Source: Dasypus novemcinctus
Lineage: Eukaryota; Chordata; Mammalia; Cingulata; Dasypodidae
Length of the DNA: 64,000 nucleotides
Assembly: GCF_030445035.2 (NCBI RefSeq)
Contig: NC_080680.1
Coordinates: 95,423,157-95,487,156 of the forward strand
Direction: 5' to 3'
Positions 11,590 to 23,578 of the stretch are shown in pieces. A program made the position numbers and the translations under genes. Position 1 is the stretch's first letter. Each line of letters begins with the position of its first letter. The notes below the pieces were generated by a model. That model was not told the origin of the DNA. It made no database searches and saw only the letters and a program-made list of their open reading frames with translations.

Positions 11590-13259
11590 ACCCAGCTATC
11601 TAAATTCATCAATTAACAGCCATGATCATATTTTATAGGATGGCTATTATTTAAAAAGCAAACAAACAAATAGAAAACTACAAGTGTTGGAGAGATGTAG
11701 AGAAATAGGAATACTTCTCAGTTGGTAGGAATATAGAATGGTGCAGCCTCATTGGAAGACAGTTTTGGAAGTACCTCAAGAAGCTGAATAAAGAACTACC
11801 ATATGACCCAGAAATCCTGTTACTAAGAATATATTCAGAAGAACAGAAAGCAAGGACATGAACTAACATTTGTGCACTGATATTCATAGCAGCATTATTC
11901 ACAATTGCTAAATATGGAATCAGCCCAAGTGTCCATCAACTGAGAAACAGATAAAACAAAATGTGATATATACATATCATGTAATACTATTCAGCTATAA
12001 GAAGAAATGAAATTAGGATGCATATGACAACACGGATGAAACCTTGAGGATATTATGTTGAATGAAATAGGCCAGACACAAAATAGCAAATATTGTATGG
12101 TCTCACTAATATGAACTAAATGTGATGAGTAAACTCATGGGGTAAACTCCAGTGCATAGATTACTAGGGGATAGAATGTGGGCTGAGAATGGGAGCTGAT
12201 GCTTAATGTATGCAGAATGTTTATTAAGGTTTATTGTAAAAGTGTGGAAATGAATAGAGTTGATGGTAACACATTATACTGAGTATAACTAACACTCTGA
12301 GTTATAAATGTGATTGTGGCTGAAATGGGTAGTATGTGGATGTAAATGTCTCCTGTTGATTGGATTCACCCAGGACAACTAACAAGGAGATGATGATGGA
12401 CAATGCCCATCCCAAGGAGAGAGTGTCTGTAATTGCAAGCAAGTTAGCTCTATCCCTCTGTACCATGGGATCTAAGCCCCCTCTCAATTAGAGGCAAAGT
12501 AGGCATCACCATCCCCAAATCCTCAATATTGGGAAATGAACAATGTACTAAAGTAGATTTATTATTATTCTATTATAGACATTATTATTGTAGCAATGGA
12601 AGAACTCTTATCATTGATGTCAAGGCATTGACCACCAGAGGTTCTGAGAGTTGGGAGAGGGAAGAGTAGGTATAATATGAGGGCATTTTTGGGATATTGG
12701 ATTTGTCCTGTCTGACATTGCAGTGAAGGATACAGGTCATTGTATATTTTGTCATAACTTACAAAATTGTATGGTTCAAAGAATAACCTATAATGTAAAC
12801 TAGTCCATGCTTAGCAATGCTTCAATATAAGTTCATCAATTGTAACAAATGTATCACACTAATGAAGGATGTTGTTAATGTGGGGAAGTGTGTGTGGGGG
12901 AGGGAGTGGGACATATGGGAATCCCTTATATGTTTTTATATGACATTTATGTTGTATGTAACATTTTACTTTTGAATAATGAAAACGTTCTAAAATTGGT
13001 TGAGGTTGTGACAGTAAAGCTCTGTGATGAAAATGAGAGCCACAGAGTGTACACTTTGAATTGACTGTACAAAGCATAGGACTGTATAACACTGAATCCA
13101 GTGGTAGAAGATGGACTGTGATTAACAGAGCAAATATGAGAATATTTTCTCTGACCTACAACAAATTTATAATATTAATACAAGATGTTAGCAATCAGGT
13201 AGGTTGGAGGGAAAATACACCAGATGTAAGATATAGGCTGTAGTTAGTAATAATATTTT
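11590..13259 (+). mobile_element. Old L1 3' end: ORF2 C-terminus and 3'UTR
   Basis: The plus strand shows the usual ORF2 3' phrases (accatatgacccagaaatcc near 11,800; agcccaagtgtccatcaact near 11,923) and then a 3'UTR with repeated L1-like blocks. The sequence is cut at 13,259 by the L1 nest and resumes at 35,792-35,985. Relative to copy B, about 880 bases are missing at about 12,967, including an LTR. The frames are broken. Confidence 0.82.
13246..13259. repeat. Outer target-site duplication of the L1 nest, left
   Basis: The 14-mer agtaataatatttt is repeated exactly at 35778-35791. Copy B has a single copy at 62466-62479 and no insertion. Confidence 0.95.
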
Positions 13260-16078
13260 TTTTGTATTGCATTTTTATTTTTATTTTTTGTTTATTTATG
13301 TTTTTAATATTACATTCAAAAAATATGAGGCCTCCATATACCCCCCACACCCCTCGCCCCACTCCTGCCCCCATAACAACAACCTTCTCAATCATCATGA
13401 GACATTCATTGCATTTGGGGAATACATCTCTGAGCACTGCTGCACCTCATGGTCAATGGTCCACATCAGAGCCCACACTTTCCCATATTCTACCCAGCGG
13501 GCCATGGGAGGAGATGCAATGTCCGGTAACTGTCCCTGCAGCACAACCCAAGACAACTCCAAGTCCGGAAATCGCCCCCACATCTCATCTCTTCCTCCCA
13601 CTCCCTACCCCCAGCAGCCACCATGGCCACTTTCTCCACACCAATGCCACATTTTCTTTGATTACTAATATCATTAAGTCCACTCTAATCCATACTCTAT
13701 TCCTCCATCTTGTGGATCTCAGAATGGTTGTGTCCACTCCACATCTATATCAAGAGGGGCCTTATATTCCACATGGATGCTGGATGCAATTCTCCTGCTT
13801 TCAGTTGCAGGCAGTCTTTGCTCCCTGGTGTGGTGGTTGACCTTCTTCAACTCTATGTTAGATGAGTGGGGTAAGTCCAATAAACCAGAGTGTAGGAGTT
13901 GCAAATCTGTTGAGGCTCAGGGTCTGGCTATGATATGGTCAGTCCAGAAATTCAGGTTCCCTGGGTATACATTAAACCCCAGCACCAACTACAGTTCCAG
14001 TGAAAGTAAAAGGAGAGACTTGTGGACAAAGATCACATCTAAGTCCAGCTCCATCACACAGAAACACAGACTCCAAAGTAGGGCCAACTGACATGGCACT
14101 GAACTCCGTCTGCCATGACCATAGAACCTGTGGGTCTCTGTAGCTCTCAGGAGAACCAATACGTGGAGTTGTAGCTACTTTATCTGTCTCTGGGACTCTG
14201 CTCAGGTGTGCACAAGGGCAACCCCTCTGCTCACCTCCTGGCTCTTTTTGGAGACTAATAGCCATATAAACTCATTTGTCCTTTCAATTTCCCCCTTTTC
14301 TTCATGTCAAAAAGCATTTTTAACTCCTGGTATTATATGTAGACTGAGATATTCTGCTGGTCTGAGTTAACCCTTTTATTCAAGGTCATTTTCTAGTTAC
14401 ATCATCAGTTGGTACTTGGTAGTAATCCCTCAGTGCCAGGGAGGCTCATCCCCAGGAGTCATGTCCCATGCTGGGGGGAAGGCAATGCATTTACACGCTG
14501 AGTTTAGCTTCGAGCCTGGCCACATTTGAGCAACATGGTGGCTCTCAGGAGGTAACTCTTAGGCACCCTGCAGCTCTAGGCCTTTTTCTTATCTCAGGTG
14601 TACAGGCTCACAAGCATAGTCATTAGTATCAAGGGCTCATTGTTAGACCTTCATTCTTTTTTGGTCTTTGCTGTTGGACTTGGGGAATTGTTGCTGTTCC
14701 TTTAGGGACTGTGATAGAGCTCCCCTGGCTTGGAACTCAGCACTCCCTCAGTTGTTGTTTTTAATTGTAACCACTATGAATATATCCAAACATTTTTATG
14801 TACCCTGGATATATGCCCTGTAGAACTCCCTGCCAACCATGTGTCCCCCTGTCAATAACAATTAAGGTAAAAATGAATTGGGTATCAAAAAATTTAAAAA
14901 TGCAAAGGCTTTGTTTTTGATGTTTTGCCTTCCTTCACTGTAATAGGTGCTGCCCTGTATGCAAATTGGCAAGGCATCTACTTCCGTCTTTTCCTCAGTG
15001 TCTACGTCCTATCTTATTCTTTTGTTTTTCCTAATTATTAAGCTTATCTTCATGAAAGATTTAGATTACAGTAACTCATATATACAATATACAGTACTCC
15101 CACATATCCAACATAAAACCCTTTTCCCTTCCACAGCAATAATCGTTTTACATATTCATATTATATTTACTGAAACTGATGTACAGATATTGAGGCAATA
15201 GCTTTCAAATAAAGTAACATTTGGATTTATAGTATGGTTTATATTTTAGACTATACCATTTTCTAAATTTTTAGTTATCTTATGTTTTACATTATGATTA
15301 ACATTTTAGCCTATCAGCCCCTATATATTTTTGGTGTAATTTAACATGTCTTACATCCATCCTTGCATACTCTTGTGGAACAATTCTATTGCCCACACAG
15401 TTACATTCATTCCATCTATTCAATACCTCTTTCCCCCTCCCCTTAGGTCCCATAGTGACAGTCAATCTTCACTGCTTGAAGGGCCATTTTCAGAGATATT
15501 TGCAACAGTGTTGAGGGCTTGACATGTTCAACTGCCCTAATGCACTGGAAGTCACCATTTCTCTCGAGAGATACAATTCCCTTTATTTGAGAACATTAGT
15601 CCTCCCCAGGATGTGGGTATACCTTAGCTCTCATTATATGGGGTTCTATCCAATGATATAACCCACTATGGCAAATTAAGCATTCACATACACCCTAGGA
15701 GGGTGTCCTGCTTAAGATTATCCCCTTTAAGCATCTTAAACAGGTAACCTTCCTTATTATATTTTTGAAAAACTTTTCTCAGCATTATACTCTCAACCAA
15801 ATACCTGACAATCTCCTATGTTCATATGTTGCCCCACCTTCCCCCCAATTTCTTGGACAATATTACCAATTCTCCCATCCCTAGGCCCCCTCAAGCCCAC
15901 AAAGCCCCACCCAAAGGTAACCCTATTTCCCCATTTTATCCCTTCCTTGTACAAATACTTACCTCCAGCTTATCATAGATTTCACCATGTAGGTGTCAGC
16001 TTACATCCTTCCTCTACCCCCCATTTTCCTTTAAGCCTATCATCAGTCTCGAGCTCTCTGAGGCAGCTTGGTTTATAT
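13260..16078 (-). mobile_element. L1 nest unit 1: 3'UTR-only L1 copy
   Basis: Begins with a T-rich run (the reversed poly(A) tail), then the full L1 3'UTR, and stops at gaggcagcttggttta, which in units 2 and 3 lies next to the ORF2 stop. It therefore contains essentially the whole 3'UTR and no ORF2. It has an internal deletion of roughly 180 bases relative to unit 2, near 14,860. It resembles unit 2 more than unit 3. The frames at 13262-13840 and 13267-13668 are chance openings in the UTR. Confidence 0.85.
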
Positions 16079-19046
16079 ACTTTTTTGGCTTTATTTATTT
16101 TTTTAATATTACATTAAAAAAATATGAGGTTTCCATATACCCCCACTCTCTTCACCCCACTCCTCCCCCCATAGCAACAATCTCCTCCATCATCATAAGA
16201 CATTCATTGCATTTGGTGAATACATCTCTGAGCACCGCTGCACCTCATGGTCAATGGTCCACATCATAGCCCACACTCTCCCACGTTCCATCCAGTGGGC
16301 CATGGAAGGACCTACAATGTCCAGTAACTGTCCCTGTAGCATCGCCCAGGATAACTCCAAGTCCCGAAAACGCCTCCACATCTCCTCTCTTCCTCACATT
16401 CCCCACCCCCAGCAACCACCATGGCCACTTTCTCCACACTAATGCCACATTTTCTTCATTTATTAATCACAATAGTTCATGAATAGAATATGAGTAAGTC
16501 CACTCTAATCCATATTCTATTCCTCCATCCTGTGGACCTTGGAATGGTGTCCACTCCATATCTATATCAAGAGGGGGCTTAGATTCCACATACATGCTGG
16601 ATGCAATCCTCCAGCTTTCAGTTGTAGGCACTCTTGGCTCCATGGTGTGGTGGTTGACCTTCTTCAACTCCATGTTAGTTGAGTGGGGTAAGTCCAATAA
16701 ACCAGAGTGTAGGAGCTGAGGTCTGTTGAGGCTCAGGGCCTGGCTATCATATGGTCAGTCCAAGGATTCAGATCCCCAGGATATATATTAAACCCCAACA
16801 CCAACTACAGTTCTGGTAAAAGTAACAGGAGAGCTTGTGAAAAAAGATCACATCTATTCCATCTCCATCACACAGAAACAGAAACTTCAAAGAAGGGCCA
16901 ACTGAGATGGCATTGAACTCCATCTGCCATGACCATAGAATCTGTGGGCCTCTGTAGCCCTCACAAGAACCAATACCCGGGGTTGTATCTACTTTATTTG
17001 TCTCTGGGACTCTGCTCAGGTGTGCATAAGGGCAACCCCTCTGAAAACCTCCCAGCTCTTTTTGGAGACTCATAGCCATATAAACTCATTTGTCCTTTCC
17101 ATTTTCCCCTTTTATTCAGGTCAAAAAGCATTTTTAACTCCTGGTATTATATGTAGACTGAGATATTCTGCTGGTCCGAGCTGACCCTTTTATTCAAGGT
17201 CATTTTCTAGTTACATCCTCAGCTGGTACTTGTAGTAATCCCTTGGTGCCAGGGAGGCTCATCTCTGGGAGTCATGTCCCACACTGGGGGGAAGGCAACA
17301 CATTTACATGCTGAGTTTGCCTTCGAGACTGGCCACATTTGAGCAACACAGAAGCTCTCAGGAGGTAACTCTTAGGCACCCTGCAGCGTTAGGCCTTGTT
17401 CTTATCTCAGGTGCACAGGCTCACAAGCATAGTCATTAGTATCAAGGGCTCATTGTTGGACCTTCCTTCTTTTTTGGTCTTTGCCATTGGACTTGGGGGA
17501 TTGTTGCTGTTCCTTTAGGGACTGTGATAGAGCTTCCCTGGCTAGGAACTCAGCACTGTTTCAGTTGTTGTTTTTAATTGTTTCCACTATGAAAATATCC
17601 GAACATTTTTATGTACCCCGGATATATGCCCTGTAGAACTCCCTGCCAACCATGTGTACCCTGTCAATAACATCCCACACCAGTATTCCTCCACTGCCAT
17701 TGTTGAACCTCTCTGTGATCCAAAACTTCCTAAAAAGTGAAGCCCAAAATATTTCCAGGTACCCTTAATAGTTAAATGGAATAGAGCAATGAGTTTAAAG
17801 GTTAGATATAGAATAAATATTAATTTGGAAAAATTAAGGTAAAAATAAATTGGGGTATCAAAAAACTTAAAAATGCAAAAAACTTTGTTTTTGATGTTTT
17901 GCCTTCCATCACTGTAATAGGTGTTGCCCTGTATGCAAATTGGCAAGGCTACTACTTCCGTCTTTTCCTCAGTGTTTAGGTCCTGTCTTTTTCTTTTCTT
18001 TTTTTTTCTAATTATTAAGCTTATCTTCACAGAGTTTTAGATCACAGTAATTCATATGTATACAATATACAGTACTCCCACATATCCAATGTAAAACCTT
18101 TCTCCCTTCCACAGTAATAATCGTTTTACATATTCATATTATATTTACTGAAACTGATGTACAGCTATTGAGACAATAGCTTTCAAACAAGGTAACATTT
18201 GTGTTTACATTGTGGTTTATATTTTAGACTATACAATTTTCTAAATTTTTAGTTATCGTATGTTTTACATTATGATTTACATTTTAGCCTATCAGCCCCT
18301 ATATATTTTTGGTGTAATTTTACATGTCTTGTATCCATCCTTGGTTACTCTTGTGGAACACTTCTATTGCCCACACAGTTACATTGGTTCCATCTGTTCA
18401 ATACATCTTTCCCTCTCCCTTTAGGGCCCACAGTGACAGTCAATCCTCATTGCTTGAAGGGCCATGTTCAGAGATACCTGCAACAGTGTTGAGGGCTTGA
18501 TATGCTCAACTGCCCTAATGCCCTGGGAGCCACCATTTCTCTTGAGAGATACAGTTCCCTCTATTTGATGGCATCAGTCCTCCCAGGATGTGGGTATACC
18601 TCCACTCTCAATATATGGGTCTCTATCCAATGATATAACCCACTATGGAAAAATGAGCACTCACATATTCCCTAGGAGGCCGTCCTGTGTCAGATTACCC
18701 CCTTTAAGCATCTTAAACAGGTAACTGCCCTTATTGTATTTTTGGAAATTATACTCTCAACCAAATACCTGATAATCTCCTATGTTTGTATATTGCTCCA
18801 CCCTCCCCCAATTTCTTGGGCAATATTATCCATCCTCCCATCCGTAGCTCCCCTCAATTCCACAAAGCCCCACCCAAGGGTAACCCTATGCCCCCATTTT
18901 ATCCCTTCCTTGAACACATACTTACCTCCAGCTTATCATAGATTTCACCCTTGTAGACGTCAGCTTACATCCTTCCTCTACCCCCCGATTTTCTGTAAGC
19001 CTATCATCCAGTCTCTAGCTCTCTGAGGCAGCTTGGTTTACTTATT
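16079..19046 (-). other. Unit 2 L1 3'UTR (about 2.97 kb)
   Basis: Non-coding between the poly(A)-equivalent T-run and the position homologous to the ORF2 stop (tca at 19047-19049). It contains a block (about 17,900-18,000) missing from unit 3. Frames such as 17587-18030 are not shared with units 1 or 3 and are not genes. Confidence 0.8.
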
Positions 19047-20799
19047 TCATATCGTTGAGGTCATGTAGTATTTGTCCTTCAATGCTTGGGTTGCTTCACT
19101 CAACATAAGGTTCTCAAGATTCATCCATGTTATCATGTGTGTTTGTAGTGTATTTGTTCTTAAAGCCGAGTAGTATTCCATTGTATGTATATACCACATT
19201 TTATTGATCATTCATCTATTGATGGGCATTTGGATTGATTTCAACTTTTGGCGATAGTGAACAATGCTGCTGTGAACATTGGTGTGCATTTATCGGTTTG
19301 TGTCCTTGTTTTCAGTTCTGCTTGGTATATACCCAGCACTGGAATTGCTGGGTCATATGGCAAATCTATGGTTAGTTTTTTGAGAAACTGCCAAACTGTC
19401 CTCCAGAATGGCTGGATCCTTCTGCATTCCCACCAGCAGTGGATGAGTGTTCCCATTCCTCCACATCCTCTCCAGTATTTGTATTCTTCTGTTTTTTTCA
19501 TAGCTGCCAATCTTATAGGAGTAAGATAGTATTTCATTGTAGTTTTGATTTGCATTTCCCTGATAGCTAGAAATTCGGAGCATTTTTTCATATGCCTTTT
19601 AGCCATTTGTATTTCTTCTTTGGAGAAGTGTCTGCTTAAATCTTTTTCTCATTTTAAAATGAGATATTTGTCTTTTTATTTTCAAGATATAGGAATTCTT
19701 TATATGTGCAGGTTATAAGTCTCCTATCAGATATATGTTTGCCAAAGATTTTCTCCCATTGTGTAGGCTCTCTTTTCACTTTGTTGACAAACTACTTAGA
19801 GGTGCAGAAGACTTCAAATTTGAGGAGGTCCCATGTATCTATTTTTTCTTTGGCTGCTCGTGCTTTTGGTGTGAAGTTCATGAAGCCATTTCCTATTACA
19901 AGGTCTTGTAGATGCTTCCCTACACTGCTTTCCAAAGTCTTTATGGTCTTGGCTCTTATATTATTGTCTTTGATCCATCTTGAGTTGAATCCTCTTTCAT
20001 TCTTTTTCATATGGATATCCAGTTCTCCAGGCACCATTTTTTGAATAGGCCATTCTCTCCCAGTTGAGAGGGTTTGGTGACTTTATTGAATATTATATGA
20101 CTATATATATGAGGATCTATATCAGAACTCTCAATTTAGTTCCATTGGTCTGTGTGTCTCTCCTTGTGCCAATACCCTGCTGTTTTCACTACTGTAGCTT
20201 TGTAGTATGTTTTGAAGTCAGGTAGTGTGATTCTTCCAATTTCATTTTTCTTTTCCAATATGTCTTTGGCTATTCGAGGCCTCTTTCCTGTCCAGATAAA
20301 TTTCATAGCTAGTTTTTCTAGTTCCTTAAAGAATGCTGTGTAGACTTTTTATTGGGATTGCATTGAATGTGTAGATCAGTTTTGGTAGGATAGACATCTT
20401 AATAATATTTAGTCTTCCTATCCATGAACAGGGAATATTCTTCCATTTATTTAGGTCTTCTTGATTTCCTTGAACAGTGTTGTGTAGGTCTGTGTGTATA
20501 AGTTTTTTACATCATTAGTTAAATTTATTCCTAGGTATTTGATTTTTAATTGACTATTGTAAATGGTATTTGTTTCTTGATTTCCTCCTGACCTTGCTCA
20601 TTATTGGTGTACAGAAATGCTACTGATTTTTGTGCATTGATCTTTAAGCTGCGACTTTACTAAAGTCATTTATGAGTTCTAGAAGCTTTGTTGTAGACCT
20701 CTCAGGGTCTCAGGATCATGTCATCTGCAAATAATGAGAGTTTGACTTCTTCCTTTCCAATCTGAATGCCTTTTATATCTGGTTCTTCCCTCAGTGCTA
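19047..20799 (-). pseudogene. Unit 2 L1 ORF2, C-terminal part
   Basis: Minus-strand remnant of the reverse transcriptase and C-terminal domains. The catalytic FADD motif is preserved (Asp codon gac at 20720-20722), but the usual downstream YIENP residues are deleted. Frames at 19241-19606, 19353-19583 and 19792-20037 carry pieces of the C-terminus (for example [19 protein letters not shown]). It is broken by stops and by unit 3, whose target site lies inside it at 20800. Confidence 0.82.
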
Positions 20800-20813
20800 G
20801 AGCAAGTAATTCT
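20800..20813. repeat. Target-site duplication of unit 3, left
   Basis: gagcaagtaattct here and gagcaagtacttct at 30521-30534 (one difference). Joining the flanks restores ORF2 text that matches unit 3's own ORF2 at about 25,370. Confidence 0.93.
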
Positions 20814-22523
20814 TTTTTTTTTATTGACTTTGTAATAATATTACATTAAAAAAATATATATATATGAGGTCCCATTCAACCCCACCACCCCCATCCCACG
20901 TCTCCCTCCCCATGAACACTCCTTCCCATCATCATGACACATCCATTGCATTTGGCAAGTACATCTTTGGGCACCTCTGCACCTCATGGTCAATGGTCCA
21001 CATCATGGCCCATACTCTCCCCCATTCCATCCAGTGGGCCCTGGGAGGATTTACAATGTCCGGTGATTGCCCCTGAAGCACCATCCAGGGCAGCTCCAAG
21101 TCCCAAAGACGCCTCCACCTCTCATCTCTTCCTGCCTTTCCCCATACCCATCAGCCATCATGTCCACTTTTCCCAATCCAATGCCACCTTTTCTATGTGA
21201 ACATTGGATTGGTTGTGTCCATTGTACCTCTTTGTCAAGAGGAGGCTCAGATTCCACATGGATGCTGGATGCAATCCTCCCACTTTCAGTTGTAATCACT
21301 CTAGGCTCCATGGTGTGGTGGTTGTCCTTCTTCAACTCCATCTTAGCTGAGTGTGGTGAGCCCAATAAATCAGATTGTAGGTGCTGGGGTCTGTTGAGGC
21401 TCAGGACCTGGCTATCACATTGTCAGTCCAGAGATTCAAATCCCCTAAATATATCTTAAACCCCAACACTAACTGCACCTCCAGCACATTAGCATGAAAG
21501 TCTTATGAAGAGAGATCCCATCTGAGTCCAGATTCATCACACATAAACACCAGTTCCAAAGAGGAGCCATCTGACCTGGTAGTGAACCCCATCGGCCATG
21601 ATCATAACTCCCATGGGTCTCTTTAGCCCTCAAAGGAACCAATACCTGGGGGTTGTATCTGCTTTATCTGTCTCTCAGACTCTGCTCAGTTGTGCATAAG
21701 GGCAATCCTTCTGACAGCCTCCAGAGTCTTTTTTAGAGACTCGTAGCCATATAAACTCATTTCTCCTTTCCATTTCCCCCTTACATTAGGTCAAACAGCA
21801 TTTTAAAGTCCTGTTATTTTATGTAGACAGGGATATTCTGCTGATCTGCATTGAACCTTCCGTATAAGGTCATTTTCCAGTTGCATCATCAGTTGGTAGT
21901 TGATAGTGGTCCCTCAGTGCCAGGGAGGCTCATCCCCGGGTGTCATGTCCCACACTGGGGGGAAGGCATTGCATTTACATGCTGAGTTTGGCTTTGAGAC
22001 TGGCCACATTTGAGTAACATGAAGGCTGACAAGAGGAAATTCCCAGGCACAATGCTGCTCTAGGCCTTGTTCTTATTTTAGGCTTATCAGCTCACAAGCA
22101 TAGTCATTAGCTTCAGGGGCTCACTGTTGAACCCTCACTACCTCCCGATCCCCGCCACTGCACCTGGGGGACTGTCGCTGCTCCCCTAGGGACCATGACA
22201 GAGCACCACTGGCCAGGAACCCAGTACCCCCCCGTTGTTGTTTTTAATTGTTGCCACTATGAGTATATCCAAACATTACCATGCACCCTGGACATATGTT
22301 CTGTATAGCTCCCTGTCAGCCATATATCCCCTGTCAATGGTATCCTATACCAGTATTCCTCCATTGCCACCATTGTTGAACCACTCTGTGATCCAGAACT
22401 CCCTGAAATTTGAAGCCCAATATAATGTCAGGGTCCCTTACCAGGAAATGGCATATAGCGATGGGTTTAAAGGTTAGATAAAGAATACGTGTTGACTTGG
22501 AAAAAATTCTACCTCCTATCTTT

Positions 22524-22535
22524 CCCCCCCCCCCC
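22524..22535. repeat. Poly-C run (12 C) in L1 3'UTR
   Basis: An uninterrupted C run; on the L1 sense strand it is a G run. It is absent from units 1 and 2 at the homologous point. Confidence 0.9.
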
Positions 22536-23332
22536 TAATTATTGAGCTTCTCTTCACAGGAGCCCTAGACCACAGCAATGCATATATATAGTATACAGCA
22601 CTCCCATACATCCACCACAAAATCTTTTCCCTTCGACAGCGATACTCTTACACCCTATTCACATCATATTTACTTAACGTGATGTACAGAGTCTGAGACA
22701 ATAGCTTTCAAACAAGGTGACATCTGTGCTTACATTATGGTGAATACTTTAGTATACACAGATTTTTATATTCTTAGTTATCCTATGTTTTACATTATGG
22801 TTTACATTATCAGTCTGTCATCTCCTATATGTTATGGTGTAATATTACATGTTTTATGTCCATCCTTGTGTACTCTCACGAAACTCCTCTCTTACCCCCC
22901 ATTTACCTTGGTTACACACATTTAATGTCCATTTTCCCTTCCACCTTGGTGTCCACAGTGACAGCCAACCTCCGTTTCCCGAGGAGCCACTTCCAGAGAT
23001 AGATGGAATAGTGTTCAGGGCCTAACTTGCTCAACTACCCCAATGCCCTGGGAGCCACCCTTTCTCTCGAGGGATACAGTTCCCTCTATTTGATGGCATT
23101 AGTCCTCCCCAGGATGTGGGTCCACCCCCACTCTCACTACTTGGGTTTCTACCCCATGGTGTCACCCACTCTGGCAGAATGAGCATTTAGACATTCCCCA
23201 GGAGCCCGTCCTGCATCAGACCCTCCCCTCCGAGCATTCTAAACAGGTAACCCTCTTTATTATATTTTGATATGATTTTCTCGGCATTTTACTCTCCACC
23301 AACACCTGACCCTCTCCTGTGTTCACATGCTA

Positions 23333-23349
23333 CCCCTCCCTCCCCCCCA
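23333..23349 (-). promoter_or_regulatory. G-quadruplex-type motif in L1 3'UTR
   Basis: On the minus strand this reads GGGGGGGAGGGAGGGG, enough for four runs of three or more G. It lies about 230 bases downstream of the ORF2 stop. G-rich tracts in L1 3'UTRs are a known feature; that this one folds is inference. Confidence 0.5.
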
Positions 23350-23578
23350 CTTTTGGGCAATGTTACCCATCTGCCCATCCCCAGCCTCCCTCAAGCCCGC
23401 AAAGCCCCAACCAAAGGCAACCCCTTGCCCCCCTTTTATCTCTTCTTTGTGTTCATACTTACCACCATCTCGTCTTAAATTCCACCCCTGCATACATCGG
23501 CTCACATCCTTCCTCCACCCTCCGATTTCCTGTAAGCCTATCGTTCAGTCTCTTGCTATCTAGGGCAGCTTGGTTATT

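Larger units (their letters stand above)
16079..20813 (-). mobile_element. L1 nest unit 2, 3' half (3'UTR and ORF2 C-terminus)
   Basis: The T-rich start of unit 2 adjoins unit 1 at about 16,079. The 3'UTR runs to 19,046 and ORF2 from 19,047 to 20,799. Text is then interrupted by unit 3 and resumes at 30,521. The joined element, without unit 3, has its 5' end at 35,777. Confidence 0.88.
20814..23578 (-). other. Unit 3 L1 3'UTR (about 2.76 kb)
   Basis: Lies between the poly(T) run at 20,813 and the ORF2 stop at 23579-23581, without a plausible conserved frame. It contains a 12-C run (22524-22535) and a C-rich stretch at 23333-23349 that is G-rich on the L1 strand. Similar blocks occur in unit 1, unit 2 and the old copy at 57,546-59,868, so the length belongs to the family and is not a private insertion. 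Confidence 0.88.

Noticed and set aside
13262-13840. A 192-codon frame in unit 1
   Set aside because: It lies antisense in the L1 3'UTR, and the homologous places in units 2 and 3 are not open.
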